DNA of 28,648 nt from Bacteroidales bacterium M8 (GTDB lineage: Bacteria > Bacteroidota > Bacteroidia > Bacteroidales > Muribaculaceae). Position numbers and translations under genes: made by a program. The stretch is taken from positions 19,417 through 48,064 of the forward strand of contig LUJS01000045.1 in NCBI GenBank assembly GCA_001689495.1. Reading direction: 5' to 3'. The notes under the pieces were generated by a model that was given only the letters and a program-made list of their open reading frames with translations, was not told the DNA's origin and made no database searches. Shown here piece after piece: positions 7,765 to 14,596 of this stretch (positions are counted from its first letter, which is position 1; each line of letters starts with the position of its first letter).

Positions 7765-8472
7765 GTGAATACAGCAATCTCGTCACAAAAGATTCTACTA
7801 ATTTCCGACGACTCTACCATAAATGCCATGCTACTCGACAACCTTCGCGCCGAAGGATATGACGTGGAAGTGGTGACGTCTGCCGAAGATGCGCTGATGC
7901 TGCCTGTCGATGAATACAACCTGCTTATCTCAGAGATAGACCTGCCCGGCGAGATAGACGGCTACGAGCTGTTGGAAAGAATCAAGGAGGATCCGCTCAC
8001 TGCGGGTGTTCCGCTGATGTTCTGCACTGTACGCGACAGCGAGAATGACATTATCAAGGGGCTCAATCTTGGCGCCGACGACTTCATAGTCAGGCCCTTC
8101 TCGCTGCGCGAGATGATGGCGCGCGTGCGCTCGGTGCTGCGCCGCCACCGCAACATGAACCCCACGGCCAACAGCCGCATCATCGAATATCGCACGCTGA
8201 TACTCAACGTAGACTCGCGCGGCCTCATCATCGACGGCGAGTCCGTGTCGCTCTCGCCCACCGAGTTCTCGATTCTGACGCTGCTGCTGCGCTCGCGCAA
8301 CAAGCTCTTCAAGCGCGAGGAGATATTTGCCGCGGCATGGCCCGGCGAGCAGCTCGAGAATCCGCGCCTCGTGGACGTCAACATCTCGCGCCTGCGCAAG
8401 AAGCTCTCGTCTTATGCCAAGAATCTGGTGAACAAGTCGGGACTGGGATACGGATTCGTGGACAAAGTCTGA
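7765..8472 (+). CDS. Atypical OmpR-type response regulator (phospho-site Asp replaced by Glu)
   Basis: A 235-residue protein counted from the GTG at 7765, with a receiver domain (about 9-120) and a winged-helix DNA-binding domain (about 140-235). The DNA-binding end is well kept: SLSPTEFSILTLLL, REEIFAAAW and the recognition helix LVDVNISRLRKKL. The receiver is not canonical. The acidic pair is present (Asp15, Asp16) and so is Thr88, but the phosphoacceptor position reads ISEIDLPG with Glu57 where Asp is expected, and the conserved Lys is Arg110 in VRPF. Glu at this site often mimics phosphorylation, so constitutive activity is a plausible inference. No histidine kinase gene is adjacent. rnhB follows after 10 bases. 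Confidence 0.85.
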   Translation: MNTAISSQKILLISDDSTINAMLLDNLRAEGYDVEVVTSAEDALMLPVDEYNLLISEIDLPGEIDGYELLERIKEDPLTAGVPLMFCTVRDSENDIIKGLNLGADDFIVRPFSLREMMARVRSVLRRHRNMNPTANSRIIEYRTLILNVDSRGLIIDGESVSLSPTEFSILTLLLRSRNKLFKREEIFAAAWPGEQLENPRLVDVNISRLRKKLSSYAKNLVNKSGLGYGFVDKV

Positions 8473-8482
8473 GAAACAATCC

Positions 8483-9061
8483 ATGCTACCATCTTCACTG
8501 ACGGCATTCGTGCTCGAGGCCGGATGCGACGAGGCCGGACGCGGATGTCTGGCCGGACCTGTTTGTGCCGCGGCGGTGATACTGCCCGACGGATTCACGC
8601 ACTCGCTGCTGAATGACTCGAAGAAGCTCACCGAGGCCCGGCGCAATCTGCTGCGCCCCATCATCGAGACCGAAGCGGTGGCGTGGGCGGTGGCATGGGC
8701 GACGGCCGAAGAGATCGACACCATAAACATACTCAATGCCTCGATACTGGCCATGCACCGCGCGCTCGATGCACTCGAGGTGCGACCCGGCGCAATCGTG
8801 GTCGACGGCAACCGCTTCAAGCCGTATGCCGACATACCGCATCAGACCATAGTCAAGGGTGACGGCAAACTGGGCAACATAGCCGCGGCATCAATTTTGG
8901 CCAAGACCCACCGCGACGAGCTGATGACCGGACTGGCCGCACAATATCCCGGATATGGCTGGGAGATAAACAAGGGCTATCCCACCAAGGCCCACCGCGA
9001 GGCCATAGCCCGCCTCGGCCTGACCCCACTGCACAGAAAAAGCTTCACAATCAAGAACTAA
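8483..9061 (+). CDS. rnhB: Ribonuclease HII
   Basis: A 192-residue endonuclease that cleaves the RNA strand of RNA-DNA hybrids and nicks at ribonucleotides built into DNA. The active-site acids are visible: Asp16 and Glu17 in GCDEAGRG, Asp108 in VVDGNRF and Asp145 in AKTHRDE. The NDSKKLTEARR and GYGWEINKGYPTKAH segments are typical. Length is normal. It lies 10 bases after the response regulator and shares its promoter. Its last 11 bases overlap the end of the convergent DUF2851 gene (9051-9061). Confidence 0.95.
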   Translation: MLPSSLTAFVLEAGCDEAGRGCLAGPVCAAAVILPDGFTHSLLNDSKKLTEARRNLLRPIIETEAVAWAVAWATAEEIDTINILNASILAMHRALDALEVRPGAIVVDGNRFKPYADIPHQTIVKGDGKLGNIAAASILAKTHRDELMTGLAAQYPGYGWEINKGYPTKAHREAIARLGLTPLHRKSFTIKN

Positions 9062-10337
9062 TTAACGCTTGTGCGGCGAGGAGGCGGTGTCCGATTCGGC
9101 AGTAAAGGCATTTGCGTTGCTCGCAATAATTGCGCCGCACATGTATCAGCGCCTGCGACGTGAAGGCGTCGCGACTGTTGATGCCCGCGGTGCTGAATGC
9201 CGCGACAATCCGGTTGCTTTCAGACGGCAGCATCTGCAGCCACTCCATGGCCCGTGCCACCATGGCGTCGTCATTGCGCGCCGACCCGTAGGCCGCAAGC
9301 AGCGGCACGGCCACATTTATCACCAGTCCCGCAGCCGACGAGCGGCTCAGAGTCTCCGAGACCCTCTCGGACTCGGGGCCGAACGTGTGTCTCGACGCCC
9401 AGTATGGCGACAGCGGGCGGCGGAACATCTCAATGACCTCGTCGGGCGATTCGGCCTCGAGCATCCGCGCCACGGGGCGGAAGTTGTCGGACAGCAGCAT
9501 GGCCAGCATGGCTATGCGCCTGTGGGGCTGGTTTGAGGGGCGCATGCGGCCAAACTTCCAGCCCAGATTCTCGGGCCGGCGCAGCCCGAACTTGTGCGAC
9601 AGAAACTGATGCTCTCGCCTCAGCCTGTCTACATAGGGGTCTGCGGCGGGAGCGTTGTCCAGAAATCCACCCTGCCCGAAAAACATAGCCTCGAGCGACG
9701 TCAGCGAGTCGGCATGCTTGCGCAGAAACCTCAGCGGCAGCGACAGCGCCAACCGCTCCATGGGCTCTGAATTGGTGCCGAAGCCCAGCGCACGGGCCAG
9801 TATGACGTATGTCGCCTCCTCCCAGTCGCCGTTGAGCCTCGCGGCTATCTCGGCCAGATGGGCCCCCTTGGCAAACACCCGCTCGTAGGCCATGGCAGTG
9901 ATCCAGTCGGATATGAACAGCCGCGGCACCGACCCGAAGCCGCCGGCACACGGCAGGTCTATGTCGGCACGGTCTACGAGCGCCGAATAGCTGCGGTGGA
10001 ATGCCGGATCGCACCGCATCACCATCTGCGGAATCACCTCGCCGTTAGAGCGCCTGACGGGCACGTCGTCGCGGTCTACCACATGCAGCACCACCGAGTC
10101 ATAGGCAGGGTCTCCGTCATGGCCGTGGCGGTGCCAGTCGCTGGCGCGGACATGCATCTCCACGTCTCCGGCCCAGAGGCTCTCCCCTATCCTGACCTTG
10201 GCATTGAAAAAATCAGGCCCCGCGTCGCAGTTCTGGCGACCGGGGTCGATGACGCATATCCGGCGCCCGTCGACGGTGACGAGGTCGGAGTGGAGCAGCA
10301 GCCTGTGCCGCCACACATATTGCATCAGCTTTTCCAA
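9051..10337 (-). CDS. DUF2851 family protein
   Basis: A 428-residue protein of a family of unknown function common in Bacteroidetes. The N-terminus (VWRHRLL, then VIDPGRQNCDAGPDFFNAKVRIG and GDVEMHVRASDWHRHGHD) is characteristic. The C-terminus has a cysteine cluster, YCEQRKCLYCRIGH, with C-x4-C-x2-C and a His that could bind metal. The start is uncertain: the frame begins with TTG at 10337 giving MEKLMQYVW, which fits the family pattern Met-Glu-x-Leu as I remember it; an ATG four codons later (10325) is the alternative. It follows ribH on the same strand after 94 bases that hold two overlapping hairpins. Confidence 0.8.
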   Translation of the reverse strand: MEKLMQYVWRHRLLLHSDLVTVDGRRICVIDPGRQNCDAGPDFFNAKVRIGESLWAGDVEMHVRASDWHRHGHDGDPAYDSVVLHVVDRDDVPVRRSNGEVIPQMVMRCDPAFHRSYSALVDRADIDLPCAGGFGSVPRLFISDWITAMAYERVFAKGAHLAEIAARLNGDWEEATYVILARALGFGTNSEPMERLALSLPLRFLRKHADSLTSLEAMFFGQGGFLDNAPAADPYVDRLRREHQFLSHKFGLRRPENLGWKFGRMRPSNQPHRRIAMLAMLLSDNFRPVARMLEAESPDEVIEMFRRPLSPYWASRHTFGPESERVSETLSRSSAAGLVINVAVPLLAAYGSARNDDAMVARAMEWLQMLPSESNRIVAAFSTAGINSRDAFTSQALIHVRRNYCEQRKCLYCRIGHRLLAAQALISS

Positions 10338-10366
10338 GAGAGAGGGGGGATAATTATTTTAGTTGA

Positions 10367-10424
10367 TCTAGTTATTCTAGTTGGACTAGTTGAACTAGAA
10401 TAACTAGACTAACTAGTCCAACTA
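10367..10424 (-). promoter_or_regulatory. Two mutually exclusive hairpins between ribH and the DUF2851 gene
   Basis: The segment is built from repeated ctagtt/aactag units. Hairpin 1 pairs 10367-10382 with 10393-10408 (16 bp, perfect, 10-base loop). Hairpin 2 pairs 10378-10391 with 10411-10424 (14 bp, perfect, 19-base loop). The arms overlap, so only one can form at a time. An attenuator, a structured spacer or a simple repeat relic are all possible; no clear U-tract follows on the minus strand. Confidence 0.6.
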
Positions 10425-10431
10425 TATTTTT

Positions 10432-10905
10432 TTACACTTTCCTCCTGAATTCCACCATCTTCAGGGCGGTGTCGGCGGCTTCCGAGCCCTTGTTGCCAAG
10501 ACGGCCACCGGCGCGGTCGAGTGCCTGCTGCTCGTCGAGCACGGTGAGCACGCCGAATATCACCGGGGTGTCGCAGTCGGCGTTGAGGGCCGTCATGCCC
10601 TGCGTCACGCTCTGGCACACATAGTCGAAGTGGGGCGTATCCCCCTTGATGACACAGCCTATGATGATGACGGCGTCAAAACGCGATGCCTCGATGAGCT
10701 GCGAGGCTGCGTATGTCAGCTCGACGGTGCCGGGGACACTGAACACTTCAATCTGGTCATCCTTGAGGCCGCGCTCTTTCAGTGTGGCCACGGCGCCGTC
10801 AGAGAGGGCTCCGGTGATGTGGCTGTTCCACTCGGCGGCGACCACGGCTATGCGCACGTCGGTCACGTCAAGATCTGCCTTGGTTGCGGGGGTATATGTC
10901 GACAT
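10432..10905 (-). CDS. ribH: 6,7-dimethyl-8-ribityllumazine synthase
   Basis: A 157-residue enzyme for the penultimate step of riboflavin synthesis. It condenses 5-amino-6-ribitylaminouracil with 3,4-dihydroxy-2-butanone-4-phosphate, usually in a pentameric or icosahedral assembly. Motifs: EWNSHIT (25-31), the phosphate-binding GTVEL (59-63), GCVIKGDTPHFDYV with catalytic His92, PVIFGVLT, and GNKGSEAADTALKM near the end. Length is normal. It is the fourth gene of a leftward group after the SIS, PfkB-like and TPR genes; no other riboflavin gene is in the window. Confidence 0.95.
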   Translation of the reverse strand: MSTYTPATKADLDVTDVRIAVVAAEWNSHITGALSDGAVATLKERGLKDDQIEVFSVPGTVELTYAASQLIEASRFDAVIIIGCVIKGDTPHFDYVCQSVTQGMTALNADCDTPVIFGVLTVLDEQQALDRAGGRLGNKGSEAADTALKMVEFRRKV

Positions 10906-10950
10906 TGGGTTTAAATGTTTTTGAGTTAAGGGATTAAGGATTCAATTATC

Positions 10951-11976
10951 TTATCTCGGGAATATCTTGTGCCAGAGCCCGAGTATGTCGAGGCCGGGCG
11001 ACTTGGCGTTGGCCAGCGTCTCGGTGATGCGCTGGTGCTGGGCGGGGGCATTGATCTTGAGGGCCTTGTGCATCATCGTGTTGAGCAGATGCACGGCCTT
11101 GTCCTTCATGGCCGAGACACGCAGCATCGACTCGCCAAGGGCTATCGACACGTTGAGCTGACGCTCCGTAAAGTCCGGCTCGATGCGCTGCAGATATTTC
11201 AGCGCCTTCGTGTAATACTGTATCGCCTCGCGGTGGCGTCCCATGCGGGCCAGCGTGTCGCCCTCGTTCATCAGCGACTCGGCCAGACGGTCGGTGGCCT
11301 CGGTCATGCCGGCGCTCACCATGTGAGAGTATGTCGTGGTGGCCGCCTGATAGTGTGCCAGCAACTCGGCCTGCTTGATGCGGTTGTGATATACCGACGT
11401 GGCCGTGCCGAGTGCCGCCACTACCGTCGACGCATAGCGGTCGGGTGCGGTCTTGGCAAGACGCTCGAACACCTTGATGGATTTCTCCATCTCGCGCTCG
11501 GCCTGCTTGTACTCGCCGTTGGACGAGTGCAGCCCGGCTATGTCATAGAGCAGCGAGCCCAGTATCTCGAGAAACGGCGCGTCCTTGCGTCGGGGCTGGC
11601 GCGCCAGCAGATGCAGGGTCGAGGCCGCGGCCGAAGCGGCGGCGCTGTCCATAGACCCCTCGTTGATATAGAGCGCGGTTATCACCTGCATCAGCGCGGC
11701 GCGCAGGTCGAGCAGCGGCCCCGACTCAGAGTCGGGCTGATGCGATATGTGCAGCTCGAGTTCGCTCAGGGTGGCTATCGCCCTGTCCTCCTCGTTTCTG
11801 GCCACGCTCTCGCGCGCCAACATGCGCAACAGGTCATACACCGCCGTGAACGGCTCGGGGCCTATCACCTTGAGGGTCTCGGCGGCCGTGCGGGCGCGCT
11901 TGCCCAGACGTCCGCGCAGGGCGGCCACATCAGTGGTGGCGGGGATAAAAGTGTCGGCTATCGAAGTCTGTTTCAT
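10951..11976 (-). CDS. Cytoplasmic tetratricopeptide-repeat protein
   Basis: A 341-residue, mostly helical protein without signal peptide or membrane span. TPR-like pairs of helices are seen at about 150-290, for example GEYKQAEREMEKSIKVFERL and GRHREAIQYYTKALKYL. TPRs are protein-binding scaffolds, so it probably works with a partner I cannot identify. Its start overlaps the stop of the PfkB-like gene by 4 bases (ATGA, 11973-11976), and ribH follows after 45 bases, so all three are likely one transcript. Confidence 0.7.
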   Translation of the reverse strand: MKQTSIADTFIPATTDVAALRGRLGKRARTAAETLKVIGPEPFTAVYDLLRMLARESVARNEEDRAIATLSELELHISHQPDSESGPLLDLRAALMQVITALYINEGSMDSAAASAAASTLHLLARQPRRKDAPFLEILGSLLYDIAGLHSSNGEYKQAEREMEKSIKVFERLAKTAPDRYASTVVAALGTATSVYHNRIKQAELLAHYQAATTTYSHMVSAGMTEATDRLAESLMNEGDTLARMGRHREAIQYYTKALKYLQRIEPDFTERQLNVSIALGESMLRVSAMKDKAVHLLNTMMHKALKINAPAQHQRITETLANAKSPGLDILGLWHKIFPR

Positions 11977-12824
11977 TTCAGCGAGTCGGCTAAGTTGCTG
12001 TGGGCGGTCTCGTTGGCCTTGGCCATGATGTCGTCGGGGTCCTTCATCCCCTCGACGAGCGCGCGGGTCACGCCTGCGATGGCGCCGACGGTCCAGTCAA
12101 ACTCGGTCCCGTCGGTGCAGTGACAGTCGAGCGTCCACGAGTCGTCGCCGTCAAAGAATCTCATCTTCAGGCCGTCATAGTCCAGCACCATGCATCTGTT
12201 GCAATGAAACCTGACATGGTCCCTGAACGCCGCTTCGGGCTCTACACCGGGATAGAGCTCGGCGAGGTCGGCCGTCGTGGCCAGCACCATCGAGGCGGCC
12301 TCGAGATTCTCGAACACCTCGGGCATCACCCGGGTGATGCGCGTCACCTGTCCCGGCTCGTAATATGGCAGATAGACCACCGTGGCCTTGCGGGCGCGGG
12401 CATGGGCCAGCAGCTCGAGTATGCGGTCGTGATTGCGGGGATCGAGAGACATGTACGACCCGAACACCACCACGTCGCCCTCGTTGATTCTGGGCCACAC
12501 GGGGTTGACCGGCTCGGCGGGATATGACGTATGCGTCACGGCCTTGTCGGGCGTGCCTTGCGTCGAGGCGATCCTCACGGCGGTGGCACCCTCGGTGAAA
12601 CGGTCCACGCTCTTGGTGTCCACGCGGGCGTCCGTCAGTCGCGACACTATGTGGTCTCCCACGGCGTCGGCACCTGCCTCGCCCACAAAAAGAGTCTCCA
12701 CACCCATGCGTCCGTCCAGCATGGCCGCGCCTACGGCACGGTCTCCGACACGTGTCGACGCATTGCCGTCGGGCAGCAGCGACACATTCAGGGTCAGTTC
12801 GCCAATAAAGATCACCTTGTTCAT
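11973..12824 (-). CDS. Degenerate PfkB-like (ribokinase superfamily) protein
   Basis: A 283-residue protein with the overall PfkB fold: an N-terminal strand VIFIGEL, a GDRAVGAAMLDGRMG segment in place of the usual GG-N-A motif, VGEAGADAVGD, and a C-terminal helix AGVTRALVEG. The hallmark GAGD anion hole is absent; the aligned segment reads TEFD (240-243), which may keep the catalytic Asp243 but loses the Gly-Ala-Gly loop that holds the phosphate. It may have altered or no kinase activity. It follows the SIS-domain gene after 24 bases and overlaps the TPR gene by 4. The pairing with an isomerase suggests a sugar-phosphate role, but the substrate is unknown. Confidence 0.7.
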   Translation of the reverse strand: MNKVIFIGELTLNVSLLPDGNASTRVGDRAVGAAMLDGRMGVETLFVGEAGADAVGDHIVSRLTDARVDTKSVDRFTEGATAVRIASTQGTPDKAVTHTSYPAEPVNPVWPRINEGDVVVFGSYMSLDPRNHDRILELLAHARARKATVVYLPYYEPGQVTRITRVMPEVFENLEAASMVLATTADLAELYPGVEPEAAFRDHVRFHCNRCMVLDYDGLKMRFFDGDDSWTLDCHCTDGTEFDWTVGAIAGVTRALVEGMKDPDDIMAKANETAHSNLADSLK

Positions 12825-12848
12825 AGTCGTATGTTTTTATATCGTTTT

Positions 12849-13469
12849 TCAGAGTCCTTCGGCATCCGAGTCAAGACGCGACTTGCACCCCAGATAACCG
12901 CCGTGGTGACGTTTGGCATAGTCTGCGGCCGTAAATCCGATGGCCTGCATCACGTTGACCACCAGCACGTCGCCTATCACGGTCATCACCGTGGTCGACG
13001 TGGTCGGAGTCAGCCCCAGCGGACACACCTCAGGCGCGCCGCCCGTCAAGAGTGTAACGTCGGTGAGACGTGTTAGTTCACTGTCGGGGTTGCCCGTGAT
13101 TCCTATCAGCGGAATGTCGGGATATAGGTTCTTGGTCAGGGTGACAAGCTCGAGCACCTCGCGCGTGCGGCCCGAATTGGATATGAGCAGCATCACGTCG
13201 TTGGGCTGCACCACACCCAGATCGCCGTGCTGGGCCTCGGAGGGGTGCAGGTTGACCGCCGGGGTGCCGGTCGACGAAAATGTCGTGGCGATGTTCATGG
13301 CTATCTGTCCCGCCTTGCCCATGCCCGCCGTCACCAGCTTGCCGCCGCGGCGGTGCACACGTTCGATGATCAGCTCTACGGCACGGTCATAATCAGGTGT
13401 ATAGGGAATGGAGCGCAGGGCTCTGGCCTCGCGCTCCAGTATATCTTGCATTGACTCCTTGATGGTCAT
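12849..13469 (-). CDS. SIS-domain sugar-phosphate isomerase (KpsF/GutQ-like, no CBS domains)
   Basis: A 206-residue protein that is a single SIS domain of the arabinose-5-phosphate isomerase type. Features include VTAGMGKAGQIAMNIATTF, the HPSEAQHGDLG segment that carries the isomerase His residues, ISNSGRTREV and TPTTSTTVMTVIGD. Full-length KdsD/GutQ proteins are about 320 residues and carry two CBS domains; these are missing here, so regulation or substrate may differ. Interconversion of ribulose-5-phosphate and arabinose-5-phosphate is the likely reaction, inferred from the family. It is the first gene of its group and has its own strong promoter. Confidence 0.82.
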   Translation of the reverse strand: MTIKESMQDILEREARALRSIPYTPDYDRAVELIIERVHRRGGKLVTAGMGKAGQIAMNIATTFSSTGTPAVNLHPSEAQHGDLGVVQPNDVMLLISNSGRTREVLELVTLTKNLYPDIPLIGITGNPDSELTRLTDVTLLTGGAPEVCPLGLTPTTSTTVMTVIGDVLVVNVMQAIGFTAADYAKRHHGGYLGCKSRLDSDAEGL

Positions 13470-13492
13470 GGTTATTGTATTCTTTGGAATGG

Positions 13493-13524
13493 CAAATTTA
13501 TAAAAAAAAACTTAAAGCGCCAAA
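13493..13524 (-). promoter_or_regulatory. Promoter of the SIS-PfkB-TPR-ribH group
   Basis: On the minus strand TTTG (13521-13524), a 20-base spacer and TAAATTTG (13493-13500) form a full consensus. Transcription should start near 13487, giving an untranslated leader of about 18 bases before the ATG at 13469. Confidence 0.75.
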
Positions 13525-13536
13525 ACCAAACCGCAT

Positions 13537-13557
13537 GTTCAGGGAGCAACGCTCCCG
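13537..13557. repeat. REP-like hairpin repeat, left copy
   Basis: A 21-base sequence identical to 14576-14596 in the same orientation. Its core gggagcaacgctccc is a hairpin with a 6-bp stem and AAC loop. It lies 5 bases past the transposase stop codon. Confidence 0.85.
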
Positions 13558-13562
13558 CCCCG

Positions 13563-14519
13563 TCACTTTCTGATGGACAAAACGGCACTGCCCGATACGA
13601 TCATTTCGGCCAGATCGTTCATGGCAAGGCACTCGTCACGCCTCACCGTGTCTCGGCGGTATCGGTGCGCGGGTGGTGCTATTATCAGCAACCGCCCCTC
13701 AGAACAAAGCACAAACTCCTCGCCCGAAGGCTTGTAGCGTTCGGGCAATCCGTTGTTGACTATCCTTATCAGCGACGCTCCGGCGGCTATTCCCCTGTCG
13801 CGCACCTCCTTCTCGGCATTGCTTATGAACGGGGACACCAGCGTGCCTCCGCAACGTATGGTCTCGTCCCACTCGCGATGTCTGGCGGCAAGCTCTTCGG
13901 GCGTATACTTGCTGCTCACCCTCACGGCCGACATCAACGGGCTGCGCAGCAACAGGAAATTGCCATACACGCTGTGTTCTTGGCCATCTATCAGCACGCA
14001 GCGGCAGCGGTCGAAATACTCGGGATGTTCTCGTCTCAGGTACAGCCGCAGTGGATTGTCCTCGACATATCGTATATACCGTTCCACCTGCTCGTATCTC
14101 CTTACAATCTTGTCATTGAATCCATCCTCGAATATTCCTGTCCTTTCTTTGGCAAAAGTAGTTTCCGGAAATGCATTCCAGTACATGCGCGAACAGGCGG
14201 CCTTGAGTTTGCCGACAATGAAACCGAGCGGTTTTTCGATGCGCTCGCGCACGAATATCACTATGTGGACATGGTCAGGCATGACGCAGTGGCTCAGCAC
14301 CGAAATCTGCGGGAACACCTCACCGAGCCGTAATATTTCACCCTCTATCAGCCACCCCGCGTCCAAGAATCTCAGACCCGAAGCCGTCACTACCGAAAAA
14401 TCGCTCACTCCCCTCCTTTTCACAAACGTGACCATATAGATACACTTAGATCTATAGTCGTGCCACGTGGCACGCAGCAGATAATCAGGATGTCGTCGAG
14501 ATGGTTTGTGTGGTTGCAT
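13563..14519 (-). CDS. REP-associated tyrosine transposase (RAYT) with a C-terminal extra domain
   Basis: A 318-residue protein. Residues about 15-165 are a Y1/HUH single-strand transposase domain: the metal-binding His-Val-His (83-85) in VMPDHVHIV and a C-terminal helix ERYIRYVEDNPLR whose Tyr148 or Tyr151 is the candidate nucleophile. RAYTs act on REP hairpins, and identical REP-like repeats flank this gene. Residues about 200-318 are not explained by the transposase fold. They read GGTLVSPFISNAEKEVRD, NNGLPERYKPSG and EGRLLIIAP, which look like an alpha/beta nucleotide-binding fold, perhaps DprA/LOG-like; I am unsure. The gene lies just after the end of the cobalamin operon on the same strand and is complete. 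Confidence 0.85.
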   Translation of the reverse strand: MQPHKPSRRHPDYLLRATWHDYRSKCIYMVTFVKRRGVSDFSVVTASGLRFLDAGWLIEGEILRLGEVFPQISVLSHCVMPDHVHIVIFVRERIEKPLGFIVGKLKAACSRMYWNAFPETTFAKERTGIFEDGFNDKIVRRYEQVERYIRYVEDNPLRLYLRREHPEYFDRCRCVLIDGQEHSVYGNFLLLRSPLMSAVRVSSKYTPEELAARHREWDETIRCGGTLVSPFISNAEKEVRDRGIAAGASLIRIVNNGLPERYKPSGEEFVLCSEGRLLIIAPPAHRYRRDTVRRDECLAMNDLAEMIVSGSAVLSIRK

Positions 14520-14542
14520 GTTGTTGGGACTGAGGATATGCC

Positions 14543-14557
14543 GCGGGCGCTGCCCGC
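14543..14557. repeat. Second REP-type hairpin beside the transposase
   Basis: gcgggcgctgcccgc forms a 6-bp stem with a 3-base loop, the same architecture as the flanking REP copies but a different sequence. It lies between the transposase start and the right REP copy. A tiny ctaaa/tttag hairpin (14562-14574) separates the two. Confidence 0.65.
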
Positions 14558-14575
14558 TAAACTAAAAACTTTAGG

Positions 14576-14596
14576 GTTCAGGGAGCAACGCTCCCG
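14576..14596. repeat. REP-like hairpin repeat, right copy, overlapping the end of cbiJ-cbiD
   Basis: Identical to 13537-13557 over 21 bases. On the minus strand it encodes the last residues (Gly-Ser-Val-Ala-Pro) and the TGA stop of the CbiJ-CbiD fusion. Confidence 0.85.

Noticed and set aside
10361..10424. CRISPR-like or tandem repeat array from the ctagtt units
   Set aside because: Units are about 6-10 bases with no regular spacers; paired hairpins explain it better.
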